Source: Euclidia mi (Eukaryota > Arthropoda > Insecta > Lepidoptera > Erebidae). Taken from it: DNA of 64,000 bases. The translations under genes and the position numbers were made by a program. The notes beneath the pieces are model-generated. The model had not been told where the DNA came from. It did not search any database and saw only the letters and a program-made list of their open reading frames with translations. This document shows positions 10,550-21,729 of the stretch, one piece after another; the first letter of the stretch is position 1, and every line of letters starts with the position of its first letter. The stretch covers positions 96,982,729-97,046,728 of the forward strand of contig OX123183.2 in assembly GCA_944739405.2 (NCBI GenBank). Reading direction: 5' to 3'.

Positions 10550-11714
10550 AAATAGGACACGTTAATAATTGCCTCAAAAACTGTCGTAAATGAAATATTC
10601 CGACATGAACCGTGCCAATTCACTTAAATTGAAAGTGTAGCCAAAGGAACTTGGGGAAATAGGAATCATTATTTAACGTCAATGTTTGACTAGATTGGCC
10701 TCGCAAATGGGCCGGTAACGATGCCCGCCGATTGCCGCCGCAATGTAAACGCTAACAACTAAATTAACTTTGTGAGTGCTTCGATTTTATCGTACGCGCA
10801 AGATTGTTTTATTATTTTTGTTTGAGGAAATTAGAGACTAGAATGTCAGGGGGCAATAGGGTGATATAAACTTAAGTATGCAATTTGGAACTAGGATAGA
10901 TAAACTCCTATAGCTGATCTATCGCTTAGTTGAACTCAGCCTCAAATCTTGATTGATGATTTTTTTAGTTTTCACGTATTTGTTGCCTTTGATTTCCTTT
11001 ACATGATTCTTCGCGCACGACTCTATTTTAGAGAGTTATGTCAGATTCTCCTTAAATCAACATAGCTAATACGTGATTGGGATATAAATGAAACCGCAAG
11101 CAGCTCAAGTGTGTAAATCCCAAAAATATCTATACGTACCTAATGATTTTATGTGATGTCACGATTGGTATTAATTTTTTTTGTCACTACGTCGTCTTCA
11201 TTGTCTCTTCGTAACTGTATAGAGATGTTTTAATTATATCAGATTGAGTCATCATTATAAAGGCAATGAAATATCTCCTCACTACATGTATTTTTGTTAA
11301 GAGAAAGCCATTAATTTCTATTTCCTACAATACTAATAACTAGCCAGAGCTAGACACATTGGTATAATATGATGATTTACACAAAATCCTTACAAATTAT
11401 ACTTATACCAAAACCTTCCTCATAAAGCAGTATGTATCTTGGTTAAAACCGCATGATTTTACTTTCTGCAGTTTTTATTGGCAAGAGAGAGACGCGATGG
11501 AAGACTTTGTTTTTACACACAGACAACTTTTTTTAGAACCGACTGTTATAATGCCTAAAACCGAATATTAAATATCTATCCCTTTAGTTATCACAATCTT
11601 AGCGTTGCTCTAGTTGGGATCCGAGATTCTTTCCTTTGTACCCAAGGTGTACATAGATTTGTCAGAAAATTACTGGTCATCTTTCACTAACCTGCAATAA
11701 TGTTTAACGAAACT

Positions 11715-11756
11715 GTTAATGATCTTTTCCATGAAGACATGGAAAAGATCATTAAC
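11715..11756. repeat. Perfect inverted duplication, 19 nt arms
   Basis: gttaatgatcttttccatg at 11715-11733 pairs exactly with 11738-11756 across a 4 nt loop (aaga). Confidence 0.9.
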
Positions 11757-12843
11757 AAAGGGCATTTACTCTCATCGCAAAAAAACATAATTTTAAAACC
11801 CCACGTTCTCTCTATGTATATACACAGGTATGCATCTGTGTGCGTATAAGGATGCCTATACCCCAAAATATCCCCGATGGGTTATCAGGGTGCTCGTTGC
11901 ATAGTGAGTCAAAGTCTCACTCCACTTGAAATTTACATCATAGCGTCAGATTTCCTGGAATAAGAATGTCGCGAATACTTAAATGGTGATGATTGTGACT
12001 GGCCGGACTGACTCAGTAACCGTATTTACCTACTTTAGCTAGATGGGGACAAGGTACTATATCAATTCTTAGCAGCACATTGGTATCAGCACTACGTTGG
12101 AAGGTAGGTAGGTCTCATCACCAACCCGGACGTATCTCGTAAACATACATGGAAAAGGTTATATTAAATGTCCAATTACATATTATTGTGTACTTGCCTC
12201 ATTGCCTAGCACTACTCGACCATTTATAGTTATTGGAGCATTCATAATTGAACAATCCATGATGGATGGATTAATGAAACTTTTCAACAATATAGCTTGC
12301 AAATAACACAATAACATTAAAAGTGCCAATTAGTATAAAGAGCAGACACTCTTTATGTTCGATTGGAAAATATAAAATTGGAATTTAAATTACGATATTA
12401 ACATTATAGCTTAATCATATTCTATGAAAATTCGATGCAAATATATCTTGAAACAAAACCAGGAAAGATACACGTTATGAATCACATTTATTTCGGACAA
12501 AATCATGCATAATCAATTAATCACTAATCAATCAATATCTTCGGCAAACAAAATAATTATGATAACATTATTTATTCAGTTATTCGTAGTATTAAATCAA
12601 ATGCTATACACAAGATCTCCTTATTTGAATTACATGGAAATGATTCTGATTATTGCCAAATTAATTGACTACGTAAATTTATTTATAATAATAACCACAA
12701 CGATCGTTACTTTGATAAATTGCGAGTTCCACTGTAAGCTAAGGCGCCTACCACGAGTTTGGGTATCTTAGGATTTAACTCGACTCGATCGGCTATCTCA
12801 CTGATATCCTTGCTCTGATTTTTACGCAGCGTTCATAGGGTTT

Positions 12844-12993
12844 AGTACCTACTATGTTAGTAGGTACTCCTTAAGGCTCCTTAATTTTACGTCGCGCCTC
12901 GATATACTATTATATCAAGGCGCGACGAGGCGTGAAAGTCGTCGCATCTCGATATAGTATGTCTATGCATTGCATAATATATCGAGATGCGAT
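12844..12993. repeat. Cluster of three foldbacks
   Basis: Arms at 12844-12853/12859-12868 (10 nt, loop 5), 12890-12906/12911-12927 (17 nt, one mismatch, loop 4) and 12941-12956/12978-12993 (16 nt, one mismatch). The second and third hairpins are also related to each other: gtcgcgcctcgatata versus gtcgcatctcgatata. A single hairpin may have been duplicated. Confidence 0.8.
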
Positions 12994-13021
12994 GATTTTC
13001 AGCATTCTTATCAGCGCCATG

Positions 13022-13125
13022 AACTAAAAACTTCAAACTTCAAATGTTTATTGCAATCATGAGTACATAAGATGTTACAATGGTTATAGACTCATATGTA
13101 CATGATACCCTATTAGGGCGCAGCA
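13022..13125 (-). repeat. Possible LINE 3' end
   Basis: On the minus strand it ends 'gcaataaacatttgaagtttgaag', resembling the polyadenylation and tail region of Jockey-group elements. No coding part is attached. Confidence 0.25.
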
Positions 13126-14566
13126 ACACTATGTTAATATTTTATTAATTATAAAATTAAATAAAAGTATTTACTCTGTTTAGTTTATTAGTGTTATTGT
13201 TATGAAAATGAATCGAATTAAGATAAAGAAGTTTTACTTTTATCCATCCGACCTTTCGAAGTAAGATGTAATTGCGTTACCTTTTTTACTAGGTATGCAA
13301 TCCCTAAGTACTGGCTCTGCTTACTGGCAAAACCACCACTGTGTCAGTTCTGGCGTATAGAACGGTCTTAAAGTTGGCGGCCTTTCAGCCTATGACGGCT
13401 GAATCGAGGTGAGTTGGGAAGTCACTATCCATGGTATCCTCCGAATAATGAGACGACAATAGAACGGCTTTTCGATCAATATCAATTCATTTCGAGTGTC
13501 GCAATTTGTCCACGTTCAATCTCTACCTGATGAAAGCCCTGTCTCGTTTGCGGTGTAACAAGTTTATTTCCTACTGTATCGTAGTTGCTACTTACACTAC
13601 TCATATTGTAAATAAGAAAGCTAAGGATGTATAGAAGTTTAAATGTTTGTATTAAGGTACCTACTTAAAATTTCAGGATTGATTACGATGCAGTACCATT
13701 GTTCAAATATTTTTATTTTTATTCTATTCACTTACTCATTCAAAACAAGCACAAGCTTGGAAAGAGGAATTTATCCAATTAGAAGGACCCGACGAAAAAC
13801 CTTCATGGGTTTAAATATTATATTTATAGATTTTTACCATTTAAATAATAATTAAAATAAACGAGACGAATGTAATTAATGGTTCTAGGAACCGCAATGT
13901 TTTTTTTGAAGGCCTATCTCTCGATATACCGCATGTATATTAACGATGAAAAAAATATTTCTTGTCATTGCCATGTATGGAGAACCCCCTTAATTGTATT
14001 TTTATTTTTGAATACACATTGTAAAGTGGTTCACAGAATACATGTAGCTACCAATTTTCAAATCTGGTAGTCTCAATAGTTACGCCATAGAGTGGCCATG
14101 ACATACGGACAGAAAAACAAAACGAAAGACAGAAAAAGTTAATGTATCCCCTTTTTGTTGTTTACTTGAAATGAGCGATGATGCCTAGACTGGGATTTCC
14201 ATAAATCAAATTACAAAGTTACAAAATGAAACAGTTATCACATGTTTATAAATTCTTATAACGGCCACGATGCATACAAGTTGTACAAGTAAATACCGGC
14301 TAATCGGCTAACCGCATAATAAGCCGATATTTATGTCCTCCCTTCGCTTGACAGTGTATAATTAGATTAATTAGTATGCTGAAGGTACCTATATATTTTC
14401 TTTCATATCTCTACTTGACACTGTATTAATTTGCTGTTTATACCAAGATCGTCCTTCTATTGCACGCAACTAAGTGTATTATTTAGACCCAAAGATGCCC
14501 GGGTCACCAAATATAAATAGTGTTTTATGCTATGAAATGTGTTTTGCTGACTTGTATAAATTGTAA
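13126..14566. other. No gene seen
   Basis: AT-rich sequence. ORFs at 13643-13855 and 13879-14070 show no recognisable motif. Confidence 0.35.
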
Positions 14567-15075
14567 AGGCACGTTTGGCTGTGCATAGACCTACACTTAT
14601 GTTTGGTAGTGAAAGTTGGGTATGGCAGAAGAGTCATGAAAGTAGAATAAATGCTGTAGAAATGAGAGGACTGAGAAGTATGTGTGGTGTGTCTTTGACT
14701 GACAGAGTAAAGCATTCTGTGATAAGAGAGTGTTGTGGGTAAAAGAAGATGTAGTGACAAGCATCGAGAAAGGTATGCTAAGGTGGTTTGGGCACGTGGA
14801 GAGGATGGATGACAAAAGACTGACCAAGCAGATATATAAGGCAAGTGTGGATGGGACAGGACGAAGGGGAAGACTTAGGCGGATGTTCTCTGACCAGATT
14901 GGAGACATCCTCAAAACAGGGCAGGTTAGAAGTACCCTGAACAGAAGAACATGCATGAGGAATCTGATGGGAGTGAATGAAGCAAGAGAGATATGTCAGG
15001 ATCGTTGCAAATAGCGTCCCGTAGTCTCTGCCTACCCCTCCGGGAAACAGGCGTGAGTCTATGTATGTATAAATT
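14567..15075 (+). pseudogene. RTE-like LINE, C-terminal fragment with 3' end
   Basis: Translated fragments in two frames give 'PTLMFGSESWVWQ', then 'RGLRSMCGVSLTDRV', then a longer frame with 'MLRWFGHVERMDDKRLTKQIY' and 'REICQDRCK'. The order matches the C-terminus of RTE-like retrotransposon polyproteins: a YG-E-W motif, then LRWMCGV, then LRWFGHV. A frameshift separates the pieces near 14735, and the RT core is absent. The 3' end 'tctctgcctacccctccggg...caggcgtgagtctatgtatgtat' is shared with family A SINEs. A short copy of the same 3' end, in minus orientation, lies at 32921-33065. Confidence 0.8.
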
Positions 15076-15290
15076 GTTCAGCTACTATATTTTGCTTTAG
15101 TTAATATTAAGTGTCGCAAAAACAAACATTCAATCAGCACCTCGAGAATTTTAACCACATTCTTTTTATCGCTAAGTTGACTCAGTGTTATCTCGTGTAG
15201 GCATTGAACCCACGACATTCGGCGCCGCGCCAAACGGCGAGGCGAAAATAAAAACCACTTCGCTACCAATGCAGTGAAAAAATATAAACG

Positions 15291-15959
15291 GGATCCTGCC
15301 TTTTCGCCGAATATTGTTTGGCCGATTATCACTTGCCAACCAACGTTTCGCCTATTTTTCCAAAGTATTTTTCACTTTGACGACTAACGATTGTCAATTT
15401 TTTGTATGACAACGTTTCATTTGGTAGAATTATTGTTAAGCTGATTATTGTAATGACAAAAAACTTTTGGGGCATTTATCTTTTGTTAAATTATTAGGCC
15501 AGACAACTTTTAGACGAATAACGTTTCGTCTCTTCGGGTGATGTTTCGGGAAGTTCAGGTGAAATCGAAAGGAATCGGTTAGGTTAGGTTAGGTTAGTAT
15601 GCTGATAAACAATGCACGTCAACTGAAACAATGGCTGGTTAGGTTAGTTTAGAACTGCGACCACAACGCACGAGCCAAGCGAGCGAAGCGAGCGTGCTGC
15701 GGCAGCGGCCGGCGAAGTGCCCGAACCAAATCGGTTTTATTTCACTACACAGGGCATTTAAATATGCTACATCGGTTAGGTTAGAACTGCGACAATAAAA
15801 GGAAGACCAAACGTAAAGTTGGCAACTGTGAGATTGGGAAATAAAAACAAAATTATATTACAAGTTGGAAAATGATTATTCTGCGAAATAAAATTCTGCG
15901 AAACGTTAGTGGGCAAGTGATAATCGGCTGAACAATTTTCGGCGAAAAGGCAGAGATCC
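15291..15959. mobile_element. Long-TIR element with 9 bp TSD (Mutator-like, non-autonomous)
   Basis: The duplicated flank AATATAAAC sits at 15282-15290 and 15960-15968. The inverted ends share 'tgccttttcgccga', 'attgtt', 'gccgattatcacttgcc' and 'aacgtttcgc' over about 75 nt. A 9 bp TSD with long TIRs is typical of Mutator-like elements. An 8 bp reading would suggest hAT, which I consider less likely. The interior holds four tandem ggtta units (about 15576-15597) and a GC-rich block 'gagcgaagcgagcgtgctgc'. No transposase is present. Confidence 0.7.
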
Positions 15960-15968
15960 AATATAAAC

Positions 15969-16360
15969 ATAATAGAAATTCAAAATAAAATTATTTTAAT
16001 TGTCAATAACAGCATGTCCATTGCAGGCGAATTGTACACAATGACAAGTAGACAGGCAATCAATTACCACTAGATACTTTAATCTAGTACTCAATGTTTT
16101 AGTTTAATCCTTGCACTGACTAGAATTAATTAATCTTTGACAGGCTTCATCTCGCCAAGGGATTGTGAGAATATCAGATGTCTTTATCACATTTGTTATT
16201 TGAGTTTGAATTACTATTAAATTGGATTGTCTACAATTAATTGATTCAAATATTTTAGTTGGTTAAATTATTGGTCGATTTTGAATTTCGTAGGAGAGTT
16301 CGTGGTACTTAATGTAATATGGCGTAGGTCTCAGACTATAGAAGAAATTAAATGTGTGGC
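15969..16360. other. No gene seen
   Basis: AT-rich, nothing recognised. Confidence 0.35.
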
Positions 16361-16438
16361 GTAGGTACCATTATCGTCGCCGTTTATCCCTGCGCCGAAA
16401 GTTGTTGGTTCGATTCCCACACGGGGCAACAATGTTGA
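16361..16438 (+). repeat. SINE family F fragment
   Basis: A box-B-like 'ggttcgattcccacacgggg' followed by 'caacaatgttgac' matches the start of the copy at 59630-59800 ('cagttcgattcccacacgag', 'caacactg'). The body is lost and replaced at 16439 by a foldback. Confidence 0.5.
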
Positions 16439-16502
16439 CAATTTTATGTGATCCTGATGGATATAGATAACTATCTATATCCATCAGGATCACATAAAAT
16501 TG
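16439..16502. repeat. Perfect 31 nt inverted duplication
   Basis: The arms 16439-16469 and 16472-16502 are exact complements with only two bases between them, starting 'caattttatgtgatcctg'. This is the longest perfect hairpin in the window. It begins inside the SINE fragment. Confidence 0.95.
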
Positions 16503-16513
16503 TTTTTGAGTTA

Positions 16514-16571
16514 GCCCATTATTTGAATGTTTGTCCGAACAACTGTTCGGTTAAACATTCAAATAATGGGC
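16514..16571. repeat. Second adjacent foldback, 19 nt arms with nested palindrome
   Basis: gcccattatttgaatgttt at 16514-16532 pairs with 16553-16571. Inside lies a second palindrome, ccgaacaactgttcgg (16535-16550). It starts 11 bp after the preceding hairpin. Confidence 0.9.
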
Positions 16572-16694
16572 ACAAAGAGCACTCGGACGGACGGTACCTA
16601 CTCTTGTGCTTTGTAAAGTACCCAATGATAAAATATTTTATCCTCAGGCCGGATTTGTTAATTATCTATATAAAAATATGTTAGCAGATACATC

Positions 16695-16950
16695 TAACTT
16701 GATGGTCCAGTGGATAGCGTATGCAACTGCTGATCGGAGGTCCCGGGTTCGATTCCCGGGGCGGGCAAAAGTGTTACTGGGTTTTTCCGAATACTCAGTA
16801 GCAGCCCGGAGTCTGGTGATGTTTCCGGTAACGGCAATAGGCTCGCCCCCTATTACGTGGGACCTAAAAATTCATGGCGAAACGTGGGTGTAATATTTAC
16901 CTACACCTCTGCCTACCCCTTCGGGGATACAGGCGTGAGACTATGTAAAA
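16695..16950 (+). mobile_element. SINE family A (head type 2)
   Basis: The head 'gatggtccagtggatagcg' has an A-box and 'gggttcgattcccgggg' supplies the B-box. These RNA polymerase III promoter elements are internal to the transcript. Body and tail ('cagtagcagcccggagtctgg', 'ggcaataggctcgccccc', 'cctctgcctaccccttcggg', 'caggcgtgag') are shared with 7457, 31250 and 59285. The tRNA head differs from that of 7457 and 31250. Confidence 0.85.
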
Positions 16951-17256
16951 AAAAACTAAAACTGTGTATTATTATTATTTATTTCAAAGTTTCTACTGAA
17001 AAAGTGGACGCAAAAATGGTTGAACGAATTTGGTTGAAATTTGGCTGCAGTCGACTGCTGAAAAACTCAGAGAGCCCAAACCCACATCAAGATGTTATAA
17101 GATATCTAGATATCAACGTCTGTAAGAGTATTCACGTTTGTTATGCCAACAGGTACAACTTATCACTGGAACTTATGGTAAGGCTCCATTGTCAGCCTAA
17201 ACATGTACATATAGCAAATATTTATTTGTAAATCACAAAGGTCAAGGGAATTTGGT

Positions 17257-17580
17257 TCAAATTACATATTGCAGGCAGGTCAAATTCAGATTATCCAACC
17301 TAGAGCACATCATCATAACAGCTGGAAGACATCTACTGCTGGACATAGGCCTCCCCCAGGCTCTCCAATTGGACCGAGTTTTAACCAGCCGCATTCGTCC
17401 TCTGTCTGTGATCGCAACAAGTTTGGCAGTACACTTTGCGGGCTTATCTTTGCTATGATGACCCCTGCGCTCCAGAACCTTTCTGCTCCAATGGCCATCG
17501 GTTCTTTTGGTACGTGCCCTGCCCACTGCCACTTCGGCTTGACTATTTGGAGAGTTATATACTTCAAAGTCTTCAAACTA
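17257..17580 (-). pseudogene. RTE-clade LINE C-terminus
   Basis: On the minus strand two frames carry 'KPKWQWAGHVPKEPM' and 'RTDGHWSRKVLERRG', then 'DRGRMRLVKTRSNWRAWGRP' and an ending around 'GGGLCPAVDVF'. This is the characteristic end of RTE/BovB-type polyproteins (KWRWAGHVAR ... RW ... W..LGEAF..QW). The 3' sequence continues 'gcctatgtccagcagtagatg' and 'atgatgatg'. A frameshift separates the pieces. Endonuclease and RT are absent. Confidence 0.75.
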
Positions 17581-19132
17581 TTTTAAAATAAACCTAGACT
17601 TGCTTTATACGTGTTTTACGACAATACCGAAAACAAAGACACCCAATTACGTTGGCATCAGGTGGCAGCGTGTGTGTGCAATTAAAACAAAACAGCGCAT
17701 TCGAGGGGTCGCCTTTTAGCACCTATATCTTCTTTACTTTATGCTAACATAAAGAAAGCTAACGGTGTAAACTTTAACGTAAATCGTTTAAGTGTAGGGT
17801 TACCAGAAGAACGGGACCTTCTCTATAGCTACAACAGATTGTTAGAATGGAAGTGATTTGACTCAAAAATATAAATGCGCGAAGAGAGTTAACTTTATGC
17901 TTTTCTACGTAGCTGTGTCTACGCTCTCGTGGATTTAGAGAATCCTTTTGGAATGGTACTTTAAAAGAATCAAATTACAACTTGTGTGGGACTACGATAC
18001 CATAGTCAAAAATATCACCTAAATTGCCTGCACTCTCGCTTTCCTTAGACAAAATACGGAAAATGATAAAAATGTAAGTTACTTCTTGTGTTATTTGATA
18101 GCCGTCATACGTTAGTAAAATGTTGTCAATCAAGTTATAAAAACTCTTTAATAAACTCTCGCATAAATATTTCTCCTGAACATGTCCACTAATTTTCGCT
18201 AACAAGCTTACCAGCATTTTAAGTACAAGGCATAGAAAACCTATTATAGAAAATGAAATCTAAGGATTAATAATATCAACTAATTGCAAAAGCCAATAAG
18301 TTCTTCAATACCGTCGTGTAGCGTGGTATCCCTACTTATACGGGCGTGTGTGCACTGCCAGACATAAAAGGGAATTAATAAGGCCATTTCGTAGAGCGAT
18401 TTAGCAGACAGATAGCCAACCTTATGCTTCGAATAAAGCTCCAAGATATACAGAGATATTGAAAGTTATCGATTTTAAAACTCTGGTTTCTCCAGTCCAA
18501 TTTAAGTTTAGTTTTATTGAAAACAGTTCTGAATGGCAATTCTATTCGATATTAGATATAAATTACAATTTATAGGTTTTTGTATGAAACGTTTCGCTTG
18601 CTGGCCACGCAGATATCTAACTATTATCTTGTACATATTTTGTTTTCAATGCTAAGTATTAAGATAAGGGTTGATTGTTCAAAGAATATGAAGGTATGAG
18701 GCAAGATAATCGAGCATTATTGTTAAGTAAATTTTACTTTAGAAGATTTGCTTAAATTTAGATTCAGCTTATTTGTTTGCTTTGTTTGCTCTTAGAAAAG
18801 ACTCTGGATTATTTAAAAGAAGATACACGAGATGTTGCGTATGAAGACTTATAATACGAATGCAAATAACATTTTAATCAGTGGAGGTTATCGAGAGTAG
18901 CAACAGTAGTATCAAATATATGGAGACGAAGAAGACTGATACTACCAGGACATGTCGGGCGGAGCAGTTCTGTTGGGTGACACTCAAACTGACTTAACTT
19001 TGAACGCGAGCTGTCAATTGGTAACCCCAATCGGGCGACACACAGAAAGCCTGAACATAACTGAACTATCTACTATCCTTAAACTTACAAATAGGTACAT
19101 AGATTATTCGGTAATGATTTTCATAACCACTG
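17581..19132. other. No gene seen
   Basis: AT-rich. The 80-codon minus ORF at 17975-18217 has no recognisable domain. No repeats recognised. Confidence 0.35.
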
Positions 19133-19146
19133 TCCATCTCTACCTT

Positions 19147-20570
19147 TTTTTCTTTTGTTGACTACGGTGGAAACTCTCCTTATGAGCCATCTCTACTCGA
19201 CGCCAACCCAGAGTGTGATCGATCGGGCTTGGGCTGGCGGAGAAGGTGTGTGGAGGCTTTCCCCTTAAGGCGTTCGGGGCATACCCACTAAAACCACCGC
19301 GGTGTCCCTACGGGTCCCATGTAGTGGCGGGGTCACGCGATTCGCGGATAGCATTCTTTTCTGTGACCCCGCCCGGGATTCTTTTGTCTTGTTATGCTAC
19401 TTGGGAGGCGCCGCGGACACTACGCCGCCTCCTTGCCTTTTGGCGGACGGAGCAGCCCTAGCGCTCGCCGTCCGCAGGAACTGAAACCTAGCGGCCGCAG
19501 AGGATAGGGAGGACGGCAACACATCACATGGTGCGCCCCATTTGGTCGCGGGAGATAGTGGGTGCGGCAACGCAACACCGACACACGCCTCTCCTCCCGC
19601 GACCGCGCCCGACTGCGAGGGACAGAAGAACTGTCGCGCATGTCAGACCTACGCTGGTGTCAGATTCAGGAAAGCTCCCTAGTGTAGAGACAGTTTTTAT
19701 AAATAAATGAGACAACTATCAAATCATACTTTCATTTATTCAGTTTGGCACAAGGATATATCTTTAGATTACGTCGAGATTCTATATGTACATTTAGAGC
19801 CCAGTTCGCAAAACAAAGGCATAGAACCAAAAGAACGAACGGGCAATAAAACTCTTGGCCATTCTTTTCAATAAGTAATAATTCACAAATAGTGGTACAG
19901 CCAATTTATACCAAATATCAATGTTGTGGGTAGTTTTATATTACTAGAAAGTTCTGTCTTACAACATAACACAATAAGCATTATTTAGCATTAACACAAT
20001 TTACTCAATGTTTACCACAGGTATATAATGAATCTCATTGATAGAACTTGATCCACAGTATATTATTCTCTTCTATATTACAATCTTTAATATCTCACAA
20101 ATGACCAAACTACCCACAATATGAATAAGATAATGATTACACTATCTTAAATTGTTTCCTAGATGATGAAACAAAATAACAAGTAACACAGAATATTGAA
20201 ACACAGTAGCAGTTAAATAGTCAGAATCATATGTACCTGAGTCGTCGTCGAAGGAGAATATGACGAACTAGTCGAGCTTGTCGACTAATATAGCTAGTTT
20301 AAACCTTATTTACACGTTTAACAGTTTAACTTTCAAACGAGATATCAGTGTCATTTAACTGCCACTATCCTCTTTCATATTATGTATAAATACTTGGATA
20401 TCAGTAATTTTAGCCCACAGCCTAAATATCATTACATATCTCTCACATGCTTCACCCAAGCCCACGTAGAGCATCCACTCCCGGGATCCCGCTTAGCTTC
20501 ACCGTGGGTGTCCAAGCCACAGTTACTGAGCCCCCTCACCACGACAGGTGGAGATCCCACAGGGGGACTA
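19147..20570 (-). mobile_element. R1/TRAS-type LINE 3' region, 5' truncated
   Basis: A perfect 14 bp TSD TCCATCTCTACCTT (19133-19146 and 20571-20584) brackets it. The minus-strand 3' end is A-rich next to 19147. From its 5' side it reads 'ggctcagtaactgtgg...ggtgaagctaagcgggatcc', then after about 0.75 kb of AT-rich DNA, 'gtccctcgcagtcgggcg', 'gaggcgtgtcggtgttgcg' and 'gcaccat'. The plus-strand copy at 52384-53014 has the same blocks in the same order but adjacent, so the AT-rich part (about 19690-20450) is probably a later insertion. GC-rich ORFs on both strands here are 3' UTR read-through, not genes. Confidence 0.75.
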
Positions 20571-20584
20571 TCCATCTCTACCTT

Positions 20585-21728
20585 ACGAAGAAACTACCTT
20601 AATCAATAGTGCTTCTATGTTTTAATATGTTCCATCACTTGTATCCTTTATTAATATAATGCACCTAAGTATTGGAAATAGAACCTCACATAGAACCTAT
20701 TTAATTAAATGTAGGTACCTACTCACCTAACTACCTGCTAATATTTGTATGTAACGTACCTATAACATCTGTATTTCCCTACTCGTATTAGGAATATGCA
20801 GTTTGATATTACAGTTTAGTTGTCCACTCAAACAATTTGTTTGTTCCACAATAAAAATCCCCCAGAAATTACTTTAGGATCCATAAAAGTAACACTCTAC
20901 GCACATACTGCAAGATTGTGTTGTGCGTCATTGAATTTGGACCAAGTGTAACATCTAAAAGAAGTCGAATATCCTGAGAGGTCGTCTTTAAACGCAGTCT
21001 GAGCTATATCCGAGAGAATTTCCCCACTAAACTACATTTTAAAATAAACAATAAAACAATCTTTGGAATACTGTAATTAAATCCTTTAGAAGCTGTGAGC
21101 AATCATCTAATGGTGGATTAAAATCTGATTGCCGTGAGTAAATGAAAAGGCGCCATATATTTTTTACCCGAGGTGAAAATGTTCTTAGGACGGCGAAATT
21201 CAAATGTGCCATTTTATTGGCACTAACTATAAAAAGAAAGTAAAAACCCACCCTCATTCGAGTTCAGTAAATACGGACACTTGGATTTAGCCATCAAAGT
21301 TTCACGTACTCAAAAATCCATTTGAAAAATACACATTTTATACATACTTAAAGGCTTTAAACACGTCGTTTCGGGGTTGAAGAATGCAAATTCAGCTATT
21401 GTTAACATCATTCATGTAGTATATGTATGTATTTCTTTGTAAGTTGGATTACTACTAATATCTTGAATGTTTGTATTATGACTAAAGTTGGCGAGAGCAA
21501 GTTGATGATAATGATGATACTTCAATAATATGTGTGTTTATCCAGTGTGATAAATAAGTGGTCTAACTCCTGTACAATTATTTACCTACTTCTGTGATAT
21601 TCGTAACATATAAGTAAGTAGGTACCTAATTGAATACTTGACGTAGCTGTAACAATAATAGCAAATTACGAACTTGCCATTATTGCTAGTTACTAGTACC
21701 TACCACTTAGTGTAGGTTCTACACCTGT
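20585..21728. other. No gene seen
   Basis: AT-rich. The short ORF at 21039-21257 is not protein-like. Confidence 0.35.
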
Positions 21729-21729
21729 T

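Larger units (their letters stand above)
9756..12843. other. AT-rich stretch without a gene
   Basis: No coding region or known repeat recognised in 3 kb apart from two foldback hairpins listed separately. The short ORFs at 9979-10245 and 12505-12771 lack recognisable domains. A moderately GC-rich island at 10700-10800 ('gccggtaacgatgcccgccg') stands out from its surroundings without an explanation. Confidence 0.35.

Noticed and set aside
12844..13000. CRISPR-like array of hairpins
   Set aside because: There are only three units, imperfect, without regular spacers, in a eukaryotic genome.
15576..15597. Telomere (TTAGG)n
   Set aside because: Only about four units, inside a TIR element. It is too short to be a telomere or a chromosome fusion remnant.
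19246..19715. Overlapping GC-rich ORFs
   Set aside because: They are within the 3' UTR of an R1-type LINE bounded by a 14 bp TSD.
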